A stretch of DNA of 64,000 bases from Streptomyces sp. NRRL WC-3626 (GCF_000718785.1 NZ_JOCA01000001.1:186001-250000), one strand, 5' to 3'. Shown: positions 37,459 through 46,688, counted from the stretch's first letter. Notes: generated by a model from the letters alone, not told the origin. Numbers and translations: made by a program.

Positions 37459-40110
37459 TCACAGCAGGTCGAGTTCGCGGGCGCGGCGTACCGCCTCGTT
37501 GCGGCGGTTGACCGACAGCTTGCGGTAGACGCTCTTGAGGTGGGTCTTGACCGTGTTCACCGATACGTACAGGTCGGCGGCGATCTCCTCGGTGGACATG
37601 GCCAGGGCGAGGCGCCGCAGCACGTCGTGCTCGCGCCCGCTCAGCTCCTCGACGACAGGGGGCGGCGGCTGCGTGTGCGGGGTCGCGCCGGTTCCGGGGG
37701 CGAGCCAGCCGGTGGTCAGCCAGTGCAGGGACGCCGAACCGAGGTGGGGCCGGATCCACGGACCGGCCTCGCGGAAGGGCCGGCGCAGCCGCTCCCGGCG
37801 CGCCTCCGCCAGCGCCCGCACCACCAGCCTGCGCGCGGCGACGGCGTCCCCCGCCTCGTCGGCGGCCTGCGCCCGCACGAGCGCGGCCCGTACGGCCACC
37901 GCGGGACCGGCGTGCCGCTCCGGGTGCGTTCGGTCGAGCAGTCGTACGGCGTCGGCGGCCCGGCCGGTGGCGAGCCGGACCCGCGCGGCGCCCACCGCGC
38001 ACGCCGGCTGCTCGTCGGACACGTCGCGCAGAAGGCTCGCGGCGGTGTCCGTACGGCCCTCGGCGAGGTGGGCGGCGGCCGCGACGAGGGCGCTCTGCCC
38101 GCGTGCCCAGGGCGATACGGCGGCGGCCGCCAGCTGCGGTTCGACCGCTTTCAGCGCGGAGCCCGGTTCGCCGCGCGCCAGATGCAGACGCGCGGTGGTC
38201 AGGGCGCGTCCGGCCGCCAGTACGGGGTCCCGCATCGCCGGGTGCGCGTCGGCGGACGTGTCGAGCAGCGCCTGGGCCTGCCCCAGCTCGTCGCGGTCGA
38301 TGGCGACGGCGGCCAGGACGAGGCGTTCGACACCGGAGCCGGACGGCTGGGGCAGCCCGAAGCGTTCCGTCTCGGCGAGGGCCGCGTGCGCCTTGCGTTC
38401 GGCCCTGCCGGGCCAACCGTCGAGGTGGTCGATCAGGGCGAGCCGGCCGAGCGCGTCCTCGCGCGGGAGTGCGGTGGCGGCTTCCGGTGCGGAGTCCGCC
38501 ACCGTGGAGAGGGCGTCCCGCGCCTCCTCGAACCGCCCGGCCCACAGACGTGCGGAGCCCAGGTGGTCGAGGAGCAGGGCGGTGAGTTCGGGATGCCGTT
38601 CCAGAAGTTCGGCGGGGACCTCGTTCCGCAGCTCCTGGGCCTCCCGCGCGGCGTCCTCCGCCCGCTCCGGCGCACCGGACAGCCGGGCGGCCAGCGCCTC
38701 CAGCAGGGCGCAGCTCAGCCGGGCCGCCGCCGTGCCGTCGTCCTCGGCGAGGTCGTGCCGCGCGCGGCGCAGATGGGTCAGCCCGTCGTCGATCTCGCAC
38801 CGGGCCAGCCGGTCGGCGGCCCGCACGAGCTCCGGGGCGGGACCCGTACTCCCCGCTCCCATGCGGGCGAAGAGTCCGGTCACGGCGTCGGAGCGCGGCC
38901 CGGTGAAGAACTGGCCGATGGCGAGGTCGTCGACGAGCGCGCCGGCGGTGAACTCCCAGTCGTCGGCCGCGGCCCCGTGCCCGAGCGCCTCCGTGAGGCG
39001 TCCGGCGCGGCGCAGCCAGTCGGCGGCCCGCCGGTGCAGTTCGGGTTCCAGACCGGGCAGGCGCAGGCGCAGATGGGCGCGGAGGATCTCGGCGAACAGG
39101 GGGTGGAGGCGGTACAGGCCGTGCCCGAGGTGCTCGACGAAGGCGTTGTCGCGGCTCAGCCGTTCCAGGATGGGGGCCGCGTCGGTGCGCCCGGTGAGGG
39201 CGTCCGCGAGATCGGGGCAGAAGCGGTCGAGCAGGCCGGCCCGCAGCAGGAGGTCCTGGGTCTCGGCGTTCTGCCGTTTGAGGACCTCCGCGAGCAGGAA
39301 GTCGGCGATGGCGCTGCGGTCGGCCTCGAACTCCTTCAGACAGGCCTCGGCGTCCGGGCTCTGCCCCGCCGCGAGCGCGGACAGCCGCAGCCCGGCGGCC
39401 CACCCTCGGGTGCGCTCCACCAGCGCGCGCACGGCGGCCGGGGGCAGCCGCAGCCCGTGCAGCTCCATCAGGCGGGCCGCCTCGGGCGCGGTGAAGGCGA
39501 GCTCCGCGCCCCTGATCTCGGTGAGTTCTCCTGCGGCCCGGTAGCGGTGCAGGGGCAGCAGCGGCTCCGTACGGGTGACGAGGACCAGCCGCAGGCCCGG
39601 CCCGGCGTGCCGCAGGACGAATTCCAGCTGCTCGGCGATCTCGGGGGCGGTGACCCGGTCGAACTCGTCGAGCACGACGACCACGGGCTCCTCCCGGACG
39701 CTCAGCTGGGCGGCGAGCCGGGCCTGCAGGGCGGGGCTCACCCGGTTCGCGTCCGCCGGGAACCCGATGTCGGCGGGAAGGGCCACCCCGGCGGTACGCA
39801 GCGCCCGCAGCAGGTACGCCCAGAACATGCCGGGCCCGTCCCCGGCGGCCTCGGTGGTGAGCCAGGCGACGGGCAGCCCGTCCAGTCGCTCCACCCAGTC
39901 GGCGACGAGGAGCGTCTTCCCGGCGCCCGCGCTGCCGTTGACCATGGTCAGCGGGGTGCGCAGGGCCTCGTCGAGATGTCTGTTCAGCCGCTCGCGCCGC
40001 AGATACGTCACCGGGCGCGCGGGCACCGCGAACCGGGTCCGCAGGAACGGGTCCCCGTGCGGGTCGGCGAGGGGTTCCTCGGACGTACCGTCCCCTTCGA
40101 GCACGGTCAT
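37459..40110 (-). CDS. Large ATP-binding LuxR-family regulator (MalT/LAL type)
   Basis: 883 residues from MTVLEGDGTS; an in-frame GTG three codons earlier is also possible. The P-loop is in NGSAGAGKTLLVADWV, about residue 58-73, with a Walker B VVVLDEFDRV. An AAA/STAND NTPase is followed by TPR-like helical repeats across about 330-790, and a LuxR helix-turn-helix at the end: LSGREHDVLRRLALAMSTEEIAADLYVSVNTVKTHLKSVYRKL. Such proteins often switch on a pathway when a small ligand binds the helical region. Its targets are unknown. It is divergent from the homocysteine methyltransferase gene. Confidence 0.92.
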   Translation of the reverse strand: MTVLEGDGTSEEPLADPHGDPFLRTRFAVPARPVTYLRRERLNRHLDEALRTPLTMVNGSAGAGKTLLVADWVERLDGLPVAWLTTEAAGDGPGMFWAYLLRALRTAGVALPADIGFPADANRVSPALQARLAAQLSVREEPVVVVLDEFDRVTAPEIAEQLEFVLRHAGPGLRLVLVTRTEPLLPLHRYRAAGELTEIRGAELAFTAPEAARLMELHGLRLPPAAVRALVERTRGWAAGLRLSALAAGQSPDAEACLKEFEADRSAIADFLLAEVLKRQNAETQDLLLRAGLLDRFCPDLADALTGRTDAAPILERLSRDNAFVEHLGHGLYRLHPLFAEILRAHLRLRLPGLEPELHRRAADWLRRAGRLTEALGHGAAADDWEFTAGALVDDLAIGQFFTGPRSDAVTGLFARMGAGSTGPAPELVRAADRLARCEIDDGLTHLRRARHDLAEDDGTAAARLSCALLEALAARLSGAPERAEDAAREAQELRNEVPAELLERHPELTALLLDHLGSARLWAGRFEEARDALSTVADSAPEAATALPREDALGRLALIDHLDGWPGRAERKAHAALAETERFGLPQPSGSGVERLVLAAVAIDRDELGQAQALLDTSADAHPAMRDPVLAAGRALTTARLHLARGEPGSALKAVEPQLAAAAVSPWARGQSALVAAAAHLAEGRTDTAASLLRDVSDEQPACAVGAARVRLATGRAADAVRLLDRTHPERHAGPAVAVRAALVRAQAADEAGDAVAARRLVVRALAEARRERLRRPFREAGPWIRPHLGSASLHWLTTGWLAPGTGATPHTQPPPPVVEELSGREHDVLRRLALAMSTEEIAADLYVSVNTVKTHLKSVYRKLSVNRRNEAVRRARELDLL

Positions 40111-40194
40111 GGCGCTCACCGCCCTGTTCGGCTGTGCCCCCTCCCAGCATCCCAGCACGGGGACCGGAGGGCGCGCTGTGCCGGTCCGCTCGGC

Positions 40195-40200
40195 TAGCGT
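40195..40200 (+). promoter_or_regulatory. -10 box for leaderless mmuM transcript
   Basis: TAGCGT ends 7 bases before the ATG, and no ribosome-binding site is present, the pattern of leaderless transcripts in Streptomyces. Confidence 0.5.
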
Positions 40201-40207
40201 CGCCGGT

Positions 40208-41122
40208 ATGAGCAGCGCACCCGCCCTCGCCGAGGCGCTCGCGGACGGCACGGTCGTACTCGACGGAGGCATGTCCAACCAGCTCGCCTCGGCCGGTCAC
40301 GATCTGAGCGACGAACTGTGGTCGGCCCGGCTGCTCGCCGAGGACCCGGAGGCGGTGACGGCGGCGCACCTCGCCTATTTCGAGGCGGGCGCGGACGTCG
40401 CGATCACGGCGAGCTACCAGGCGACGTTCGAGGGGTTCGCGCGGCGCGGGATCGGGCGGGAGGAGGCGACGGGTCTGCTGGGGCTGAGCGTGGCGTGCGC
40501 GCGTTCCGCGATCCGGCGGGCCGGGGCCTCCCGTCCCCTCTGGGTGGCGGCCTCGGTCGGCCCGTACGGCGCGATGCTCGCGGACGGCTCGGAGTACCGG
40601 GGCCGCTACGGGCTGACCGTGCGGGAACTGGAGCGCTTCCACCGCCCGCGCATGGAGGTGCTGGCAGCCGCCGCCCCGGACGTCCTGGCCCTGGAGACGG
40701 TCCCCGACACGGACGAGGCGGAGGCACTGCTGCGCGCGGTGCGCGGCCTCGGCGTACCGGCGTGGCTGTCGTACTCGGCGTCCGGCGACCGCACCCGCGC
40801 CGGCCAGCCGCTGGAGGAGGCCTTCGCCCTGGCGGCGCGGGCGGACGAGGTGATCGCGGTCGGCGTGAACTGCTGCACCCCCGCGGACGCCGACCTCGCC
40901 GTCGCCCTCGCCGCCCGCGTCACCGGCAAGCCGGTCGTGGTCTACCCCAACAGCGGTGAGACCTGGGACGCGGGGGCGAGGGCGTGGACGGGCCGGTCGA
41001 CGTTCAGTGCCGGGCGGGTGAGGGGCTGGCGGGCGTCGGGGGCGCGACTGATCGGGGGGTGCTGCCGGGTGGGGCCGGACGCGATCGCGTCGGTGGCGTC
41101 GGTGCTGCGGGCGGCGCGATAA
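40208..41122 (+). CDS. mmuM: Homocysteine S-methyltransferase
   Basis: 304 residues from MSSAPALAEA. Cysteines at 222-223 (GVNCCTP) and 285-286 (LIGGCCRVGP) match the zinc-binding positions of the family, which use Zn to activate homocysteine. LDGGMSNQLASAGHDL and FEAGADVAITASYQAT are typical. It transfers a methyl group from S-methylmethionine or SAM to homocysteine and makes methionine. The start probably belongs to a leaderless mRNA. Its 3' end overlaps the HATPase gene on the other strand by about 119 bases. Confidence 0.93.
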   Translation: MSSAPALAEALADGTVVLDGGMSNQLASAGHDLSDELWSARLLAEDPEAVTAAHLAYFEAGADVAITASYQATFEGFARRGIGREEATGLLGLSVACARSAIRRAGASRPLWVAASVGPYGAMLADGSEYRGRYGLTVRELERFHRPRMEVLAAAAPDVLALETVPDTDEAEALLRAVRGLGVPAWLSYSASGDRTRAGQPLEEAFALAARADEVIAVGVNCCTPADADLAVALAARVTGKPVVVYPNSGETWDAGARAWTGRSTFSAGRVRGWRASGARLIGGCCRVGPDAIASVASVLRAAR

Positions 41123-41558
41123 GGAACTCGCACCACACGACTTTCCCGGGGTGCCGCTCCCCCGCCCCCCACGTGTCCGCGAGCGCGCCCACGAGCAGGA
41201 GCCCGCGCCCGCTCTCGTCGGGCTCGTGCTCGGGCACGGCGGGCGTACCGCCCCCGCTGTCGTGCACCTCGACCCGCACGCTCTCCGCATACGGCAGCAG
41301 CCTCAGCAGAAATCCCCGGCCGGCCGGCACGCCGTGCAGCAGCGCGTTGGTCGCCAATTCACTGACGCACAGCAGCACATCGTCGGTGCGCCCGCGCACG
41401 TCCCAGTCCTCCAGCGCCCGCCGCGCGAACGCCCGCGCGCCCGGCACGGACCGGCGTTCACGACGGAAGAGACGCTCACGTGGGGCGGGGTTCTGGTTCT
41501 GGGACGCGGGTGAAGTTTCTTGTTTCACGGTACGAGAGTCACGCTCCGTACTCATCAT
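41004..41558 (-). CDS. RsbW-like ATP-binding (HATPase) anti-sigma-type protein
   Basis: 184 residues from the first of two adjacent ATG codons (MMSTERDSR). The GHKL kinase fold is visible in RGRTDDVLLCVSELATNALLHG and VRVEVHDSGGGTPAVPEHEPDESGRGLLLVGALADTWG, which match the N and G boxes. Proteins of this family in Streptomyces are often found next to XRE-DUF5753 and DUF397 genes, as here (divergent, 82 bases away). The last 45 residues are a Pro/Ser-rich tail that overlaps mmuM antisense, so the real end of folded sequence is earlier. It may bind a sigma factor or partner protein. Confidence 0.83.
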   Translation of the reverse strand: MMSTERDSRTVKQETSPASQNQNPAPRERLFRRERRSVPGARAFARRALEDWDVRGRTDDVLLCVSELATNALLHGVPAGRGFLLRLLPYAESVRVEVHDSGGGTPAVPEHEPDESGRGLLLVGALADTWGAGERHPGKVVWCEFLIAPPAAPTPPTRSRPAPPGSTPRSVAPPTPASPSPARH

Positions 41559-41640
41559 GGAACAGTCCGCGCTCCCGTACGTCTCGGCTGTACGCCTGCG
41601 CGACAGCGAACGCATGGGCACGAACGGGGAGTACGGCCTC

Positions 41641-42459
41641 ATGGTCACCACCACACGGAGAAACGCGTCGGCGATGAAGATGGTGGGCGCGCTGCTCGCC
41701 CTCTACCGCCAGTCGGCCGGCCACACGCAACGCTCACTGGGCGAACGGTTCGTCATCAGCGAGCAGCAGATCGCGTCGATCGAACAGGGCAGACGCCCCC
41801 TGAAGCCGGACCTAGCGGAACAACTCGACGAACTCCTCTGCACAAAGGGCGCGTTGTCGGTCGCGCTGAGCAGGATGCCGGAGGTGGATCTGATTCCGTT
41901 GTGGGCGGAGGAGTACCTGGATCGGGAGCGGGAGGCGATCGCGATCTCGTGGTACGAGGCTTCAGCAGTACCTGGCCTGCTCCAGACCGAGGAATACGCC
42001 CGGGCGGTCTTCCAGAGCCGCGTTCCGGTGTACGACGAGGACCACATCGAGCAGATGGTGACAGCACGCATCGAGCGCCAGGAAATCCTGCACCGCAAGG
42101 TGCCGCCGACCACGAGCTTCGTCATCTGGGAAGCCGCGTTGCGTGATCAGTTGGGCGGCGATGCTGTGTACGCCGGGCAGCTGCGAAAACTACGGGAGTG
42201 GACTGATGTACCCGGAGTCGCACTCCAAGTTCTTCCACTCGGCCGCACCTCGCACGCCGGCCTCGACGGGCCGTTCATCCTGCTGGAGACCCCTGAGCAC
42301 CAGCGGCTCGCGTACATGGAGACGCAACGCGGCAGCCAGCTGATCGCCGATCCGGGGGAGGTAGGGATCCTGACACAGAAGTATGCGATGCTGCGGACGC
42401 AGGCCCTGAACACCGAGGACTCAAGGGCCATCTTGGATCTTCTCCTGGGAGAACAATGA
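41641..42459 (+). CDS. XRE/DUF5753 regulator (WhiJ/Scr1-like)
   Basis: 272 residues from MVTTTRRNAS, with GGGGAG about 10 bases upstream; an ATG nine codons earlier (41614) lacks a site. The HTH covers about 15-70 (HTQRSLGERFVISEQQIASIEQGRR). From about 95 on, the DUF5753 effector domain has the hallmark EYLDREREAIAISWYEASAVPGLLQTEEYARAVF and the closing GRTSHAGLDGPFILLE. Proteins of the WhiJ/AbaA type act in development and antibiotic control together with a small DUF397 protein, encoded by the very next gene with an ATGA overlap. Confidence 0.92.
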   Translation: MVTTTRRNASAMKMVGALLALYRQSAGHTQRSLGERFVISEQQIASIEQGRRPLKPDLAEQLDELLCTKGALSVALSRMPEVDLIPLWAEEYLDREREAIAISWYEASAVPGLLQTEEYARAVFQSRVPVYDEDHIEQMVTARIERQEILHRKVPPTTSFVIWEAALRDQLGGDAVYAGQLRKLREWTDVPGVALQVLPLGRTSHAGLDGPFILLETPEHQRLAYMETQRGSQLIADPGEVGILTQKYAMLRTQALNTEDSRAILDLLLGEQ

Positions 42460-42704
42460 CTGGCACCGCACTTGCGTGGTTCAAGTCCAGCTACAGCGGC
42501 AGCGAAGGCGGCGCCTGCCTCGAAGTCGCCTACACCTGGCGCAAGTCGACGCACAGCGGCAGCGAAGGCGGCCAGTGCATTGAGGTATCCCCCCACCCCA
42601 CCGCCATCCACATCCGCGACTCCAAGACCCCGAACGCCGCCCACCTCACCGTCACCCCCAAGGCTTGGGCCGCGTTCCTCCCCGTACCGTCGGAGCGGAG
42701 CTAA
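42456..42704 (+). CDS. Small DUF397 protein with internally duplicated motif
   Basis: 82 residues. Its ATG overlaps the stop of the XRE gene (ATGA). The DUF397 opening motif W-x-K-S-x-x-S-G-x-x-G-x-C-L-E-V is present twice: at 8-24 (WFKSSYSGSEGGACLEV) and at 28-44 (WRKSTHSGSEGGQCIEV). Most relatives have it once. The usual ending IRDSKTPNAAHLTVTPKAWAAFL follows once. It probably binds the DUF5753 regulator and inactivates it, as inferred for WhiJ/BldB-type pairs. Its end overlaps the PPOX gene by 4 bases. Confidence 0.9.
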   Translation: MTGTALAWFKSSYSGSEGGACLEVAYTWRKSTHSGSEGGQCIEVSPHPTAIHIRDSKTPNAAHLTVTPKAWAAFLPVPSERS

Positions 42705-43183
42705 AGCGTCACCGGCATGCGGTGGTCGGATGTGCGGCCGTGCGTCGGGCAAGGTTCACCGGACGCCTGTGGGCAGAGCATGAAGTGTTCGGTCACCGAC
42801 GCCCGATACGCACGGTATCGTCCGGGAGGCCGGAACGCCGCCGGCCCCTGACCGAACGGCGCTGCCCCGAGGTAGATCTCCAGGCCCCGGTCCAAGTCCG
42901 CCCCGGCCAGCTCGCACGCGGTGGCGCTCATGTACACCGCCTCGTCGGAGCCCGGCTCCTGCTGCGAGTTGAACACCACGATGCCGACGCGGGGCCGCAC
43001 CGCTATGTTGCGGACCTGGGTCGCCTCGGGTGAGGAGATCCAGTAGAAAGTCGCATACCCGTCGGCCACATAGAAGACGGGCGAGACCCAGGGGTCGCCC
43101 TCGGCGTTCGCGGTTCCCAGCGTCATGAACCGGTTGCCGTCGATAATCGCGCGGCCCTTGACCTCTAGTTGCCCAGTGCCCAT
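42701..43183 (-). CDS. Pyridoxamine 5'-phosphate oxidase-like (split-barrel) flavoprotein
   Basis: 160 residues from MGTGQLEVKG, normal for small PPOX-fold proteins. RFMTLGTANAEGDPWVSPVFYVADGYATFYWIS and ATQVRNIAVRPRVGIVVF are the conserved strands that bind FMN or F420. Substrate is unknown; related proteins reduce small molecules or bind haem. The start is 67 bases from the divergent MOSC gene. Confidence 0.87.
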   Translation of the reverse strand: MGTGQLEVKGRAIIDGNRFMTLGTANAEGDPWVSPVFYVADGYATFYWISSPEATQVRNIAVRPRVGIVVFNSQQEPGSDEAVYMSATACELAGADLDRGLEIYLGAAPFGQGPAAFRPPGRYRAYRASVTEHFMLCPQASGEPCPTHGRTSDHRMPVTL

Positions 43184-43250
43184 GGCGTAGACCGTACATC
43201 CGAGCTCCCACAGCGGTCGCCGAACTGCGGAACAGGACGGAACCACCACC

Positions 43251-44078
43251 ATGGCCGGCGTTGTCGAGCTGACGTACTACCCGGTCAAGGGGTGTGCCGG
43301 GACGTCGGCGGGCGAGGTGATGCTTACTCCTGCCGGGCTCGCGTACGACCGGGTGTTCATGGTCGTCGGTGAGGACGGGGTGGGGCGGACGCAGCGGCGG
43401 GATCCCCGGCTGGCGTTGGTGCGGCCCTCGGTCGGGGACGGTGGAGCGCGGCTCACCCTCCGTGGGCCCGGTGTCGAGGCGTTGGAGCTGCGGACCGACA
43501 CCGTCTCCGCCCGGCGGAAGGTGCAGATGTTCGGGAACATCCACCAGGGCGTCGATCAGGGAGACGCCGTCGCCGGGTGGTTGTCCGACGTGCTCCGTGC
43601 GCCCAGTCGGCTCGTGCGGGTGCCGCCCGAGCATGAGCGGGTGACCGGCGGCCGGACGCCCGGCACCTCCGCCTACGCCGACAGTTGCGCCCTGCACGTC
43701 CTCTCCCGGGCCTCGCTCGATCTGCTCAACCGCAAGCTGGCCGGGCACGGACTCCCGCCGCTGCCGATGAACCGCTTCCGGCCCAACATCGTGATCGACG
43801 GCTGGGAGGACCCCCATACCGAGGACCGCGCCCACCACATCCGCATCGGCGACACGGAGTTGGGCTACGCCAAGCTCGCCATCCGCTGTGCCGTCACCAT
43901 GGTGGAACAGGGGACCGGCGCGAAGGCCGGCCCCGAGCCGTTGCGTACCCTCGCCGGGTACCGGCGCGCCGCCGAGGGCGGTGTCGCCTTCGGGACGAAG
44001 TACGCCGTGCTCCGCACCGGCACACTGGCCGTCGGTGACACCGTGGACGTCACCTCGTGGGGGCGGTCCGAGTTGTAG
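43251..44078 (+). CDS. MOSC-domain protein with N-terminal beta-barrel
   Basis: 275 residues. The N-terminal domain (MOSC_N) begins VELTYYPVKGCAGTSAGEVMLTPAGLAYDR. The MOSC domain spans about 130-272 with RFRPNIVIDG, IRIGDTELGYAKLAIRCAVTMVEQGTG, where Cys213-like in RCAVTMV corresponds to the conserved molybdenum-cofactor cysteine. It is likely a molybdenum-sulfur-carrier protein such as YcbX/mARC, which reduces N-hydroxylated compounds. It is divergent from the PPOX gene and convergent with the small membrane-protein gene. Confidence 0.9.
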   Translation: MAGVVELTYYPVKGCAGTSAGEVMLTPAGLAYDRVFMVVGEDGVGRTQRRDPRLALVRPSVGDGGARLTLRGPGVEALELRTDTVSARRKVQMFGNIHQGVDQGDAVAGWLSDVLRAPSRLVRVPPEHERVTGGRTPGTSAYADSCALHVLSRASLDLLNRKLAGHGLPPLPMNRFRPNIVIDGWEDPHTEDRAHHIRIGDTELGYAKLAIRCAVTMVEQGTGAKAGPEPLRTLAGYRRAAEGGVAFGTKYAVLRTGTLAVGDTVDVTSWGRSEL

Positions 44079-44092
44079 AGGCTGACTGCTCC

Positions 44093-44563
44093 TCAGTCGT
44101 CCAGCTCGGCGCAGAGGGTGCTCACCTTGTCGTGGGCGGCGACCGCCTTGGCGCCCTCCACCTCGAAGCTCTGCACCAGTCCCGTGGCCTTCAGCATCGC
44201 CTTGTCCAAAGCCTCGTAGCGGTCGTCGAGTACAGCCGCCGAATGAGCCAGGGTCGAGGCACCGCCGACCCGGTTCCAGTAGACCTCGGTGACCTTGTCG
44301 TCATCGCCGACCACCTTGTCCAGCGCCGGGACCCTCGCCCACACCTGGCACGCGCCCGCCGCGTCGGCCGCCGCGTCGTCGAGGCCGGTCCCGGAGGCCG
44401 CGCTGTCGGCGCCGGACCACAGCAGCCAGCCCAGCCCGATGCCCGCACCCGCCGCGACGACGGCGGCCACCGACGGCACCACCCACCGGGCGGACGCGCG
44501 GCCCTCGGTGGAGGGAACCGGCGGGGCGGAGGGCGGAGGCGGTATGGGGGCAGAGCCAGTCAT
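44093..44563 (-). CDS. Membrane-anchored protein of unknown function
   Basis: 156 residues: Pro-rich cytoplasmic tail (1-22), one membrane helix at about 28-49 (WVVPSVAAVVAAGAGIGLGWLLW), then an extracellular helical domain with two cysteines (GACQVW and STLCAELDD) that may form a disulfide. No enzymatic motif. It is downstream of the LysR gene on the same strand, 126 bases away. Confidence 0.72.
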   Translation of the reverse strand: MTGSAPIPPPPSAPPVPSTEGRASARWVVPSVAAVVAAGAGIGLGWLLWSGADSAASGTGLDDAAADAAGACQVWARVPALDKVVGDDDKVTEVYWNRVGGASTLAHSAAVLDDRYEALDKAMLKATGLVQSFEVEGAKAVAAHDKVSTLCAELDD

Positions 44564-44689
44564 CGAACGGAGTCCTTCGGCATAGGCGTACGGGCGGACG
44601 GCCTCGGCGGCCGCGAACCGCCCCAGTGAACCACCTCCCTCACCGGCCGCGGAGCCTGATGTCGCGCTCCCCGACGTCGGTGCGGGAGT

Positions 44690-45658
44690 TCAGCCGTACA
44701 CCACCGACCACGGGCGCGGAGTGTCGTCGGGCGGGTGGGAGGTGACCGCGCGCCGTGAGGTGGCGGTGTGGTGGCGGGCCAGGACGTCGGCGGCGAGTTC
44801 GGCGAAGCGGCGGGCAGCCGGGTGGGCACCGCGGCCGGCGGGCCAGGCACCGCTGATGCGCAGGGTGAGAGGGCGGCCCGCCAGGGGACGCCATGCGACG
44901 CGGGGTTCCTTGCGGGCCGCCGGTCCCTGATCGAAGGCGACTCCGTGTCCCGCCGTCACAAGGGCGAGCAGGAACTCGGGGTTGGAGGCGTGGCGCAGCC
45001 GGCCGGGGACGAAGCCTTCGGCGCGGCACGCGTCGAGGATGTGGTCGTGCCAGCCGGGTGCGTGCGCCCGGGGGAAGAGCACCAGGTCGTGGCCGGAGAG
45101 GTCGCCGAGCGTCACTTCCGGCAGCCGGGCCAGTGGCGAGGTGCGCGGGAGGACGACGCCCAGGTCCAGTGAGACGTCGGGGCCGAGCCGCAGTTCGGTG
45201 GCGTCGACGGGGTGGTGCACCAGTCCGACGTCCAGGCCGCCGGAGGCCAGCAGCCGCAGTTGCTCCGCGGTGGTGACCTCCTGCAGGTCGACGGAGAGCT
45301 CCGGAGCGTGTTCCGCGCACGCGGAGAGCAGCGCGGACAGTACGGCGGCCGTGGTGTCGGGCGGCACGCCCGCGCGCAGCACGCCGAGGCCGCCGTCGGC
45401 GGCGCGACGGGCCAGGGTGCGCAGCCTCTTCTCCCGGGCGAGGAGTTCGTGGGCCTCGTCCAGCAGCGCCGCTCCGGCGGCGCTGAGCCGGACGCCCCGC
45501 TGCGAGCGGTCGAACAGTTCGGTGCCGAGTTCCCTCTCCAGCCGGCGGATCGCCTGACTGAGCGGTGGCTGGGCCATGCCCAGTCGCCCGGCGGCCCGGC
45601 TGAAGTGCAGCTCGTCGGCGACGGTGACGAAGAAACGCAGGTGGCGCAAGAGATCCAC
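44690..45658 (-). CDS. LysR-family transcriptional regulator
   Basis: 322 residues from the GTG of VDLLRHLRFFV; the open frame upstream is in the divergent promoter region. The winged HTH at 1-60 (FSRAAGRLGMAQPPLSQAIRRLERELGTELFDRSQR) is typical. Residues 90-300 are the LysR effector domain, with GLDVGLVHHPVD and GHGVAFDQGP. It is divergent from the class-A-like serine hydrolase, with 91 bases between, the AmpR-ampC arrangement. This suggests that it controls that gene. Confidence 0.93.
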   Translation of the reverse strand: MDLLRHLRFFVTVADELHFSRAAGRLGMAQPPLSQAIRRLERELGTELFDRSQRGVRLSAAGAALLDEAHELLAREKRLRTLARRAADGGLGVLRAGVPPDTTAAVLSALLSACAEHAPELSVDLQEVTTAEQLRLLASGGLDVGLVHHPVDATELRLGPDVSLDLGVVLPRTSPLARLPEVTLGDLSGHDLVLFPRAHAPGWHDHILDACRAEGFVPGRLRHASNPEFLLALVTAGHGVAFDQGPAARKEPRVAWRPLAGRPLTLRISGAWPAGRGAHPAARRFAELAADVLARHHTATSRRAVTSHPPDDTPRPWSVVYG

Positions 45659-45749
45659 AATCAATGATCCTATGCGGAAGCCGTCTTGGGACGGATGGAC
45701 CACTGGCCGGCCGATGACGGGGAACGTCGATACCCGGGAATGAGCAGCG

Positions 45750-46688
45750 ATGAGCACGCGAACAGCGACCGAGGACCGGATCAGGCAGGTCTTCGCCGAG
45801 GCGGGCGCCAGGGGGCAGTTGCACGCTGTTCCGGTCCGGGCGGACCTGCCGGCCGCCGACGGGACCGACGGCGAGCGGGAGGCCCGCGAAGTCGCCGTGG
45901 GCGCCGACGACGCCGTCGTCATCGCCTCGATCTTCAAAATACTGCTGGTGCTGGAGTTCGCCCGCCAGGTCGTGGCCGGCCAGCTCGATCCGAGGGAGCG
46001 GGTCCGGGTGACCTCGGCCGACCGGCTCGGCGGCTGGGGCACCGCCGGCTGTCTGGACGATGTCGAGCTGTCGCTGCGCGATCTGGCGTACTTCGCGATG
46101 TCGGTCAGCGACAACTCGGCCGCCGATCTGCTGCTGGGCCGGGTCGGCCTGGACACCGTGGGACTGCTCGCGAAGGAACTCGGCCTGGACCGGACACGCG
46201 TCGTGGGCGGCCCCCGGGACCTGCTGGATTCGATGCTCGCGGAGGTCGGGGCACGCGACGAGAGGGAGTTCGCCGTGCGCTACCCGGCCCTGCCCGACGA
46301 GAGGAAGCGACGGCTGGCGGTGCTGGACCCCCACCACACCACGGCCAGTACGCCGCGCGAGATCACCCGGCTGCTCCGGCTCGTCTGGACCGATGCCGCC
46401 GGCCCGCCGGAAGCCTGTGCGCTCGTGCGCGATCTGATGGGCAGGCAGGTCTTCCGCCACCGGCTGGTGTCGGGTTTCCCGGACGACGTCATGGTCGCGG
46501 CCAAGACCGGCACCCTGCCCGGGCTTCATATGGAAGCGGGCGTCGCCCATTACCCGGACGGCGAGCGCTACGCGATCGCCGTGTTCGCGCGCACGCACGA
46601 TCTGACCGCCTCGCGTGCCACGGTGGACGCCGCGATCGGCCGGGCCGCCGGAATGGCGGCCGCCTTCCTCCGCGGCGACGACCGCTGA
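45750..46688 (+). CDS. Class A beta-lactamase-like serine hydrolase without signal peptide
   Basis: 312 residues. Motifs: Ser60-X-X-Lys63 (SIFK), Ser120-Asp-Asn (SDN) and Lys252-Thr-Gly-Thr (KTGT), in correct order. The spacing between SDN and KTG (about 130) is longer than in TEM-type enzymes, and I find no clear ExxLN omega-loop motif. There is no signal peptide, so the protein is probably cytoplasmic. It may therefore be a peptidase or esterase of the penicillin-recognising fold rather than a resistance enzyme. A LysR gene is divergent and an exported metallo-hydrolase gene follows. Confidence 0.85.
   Translation: MSTRTATEDRIRQVFAEAGARGQLHAVPVRADLPAADGTDGEREAREVAVGADDAVVIASIFKILLVLEFARQVVAGQLDPRERVRVTSADRLGGWGTAGCLDDVELSLRDLAYFAMSVSDNSAADLLLGRVGLDTVGLLAKELGLDRTRVVGGPRDLLDSMLAEVGARDEREFAVRYPALPDERKRRLAVLDPHHTTASTPREITRLLRLVWTDAAGPPEACALVRDLMGRQVFRHRLVSGFPDDVMVAAKTGTLPGLHMEAGVAHYPDGERYAIAVFARTHDLTASRATVDAAIGRAAGMAAAFLRGDDR

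Noticed and set aside
36947..41290. 1447-codon open frame through the membrane protein and LuxR region
   Set aside because: Only its last 163 codons are a believable protein. The rest is a shadow of the LuxR gene and its neighbour.
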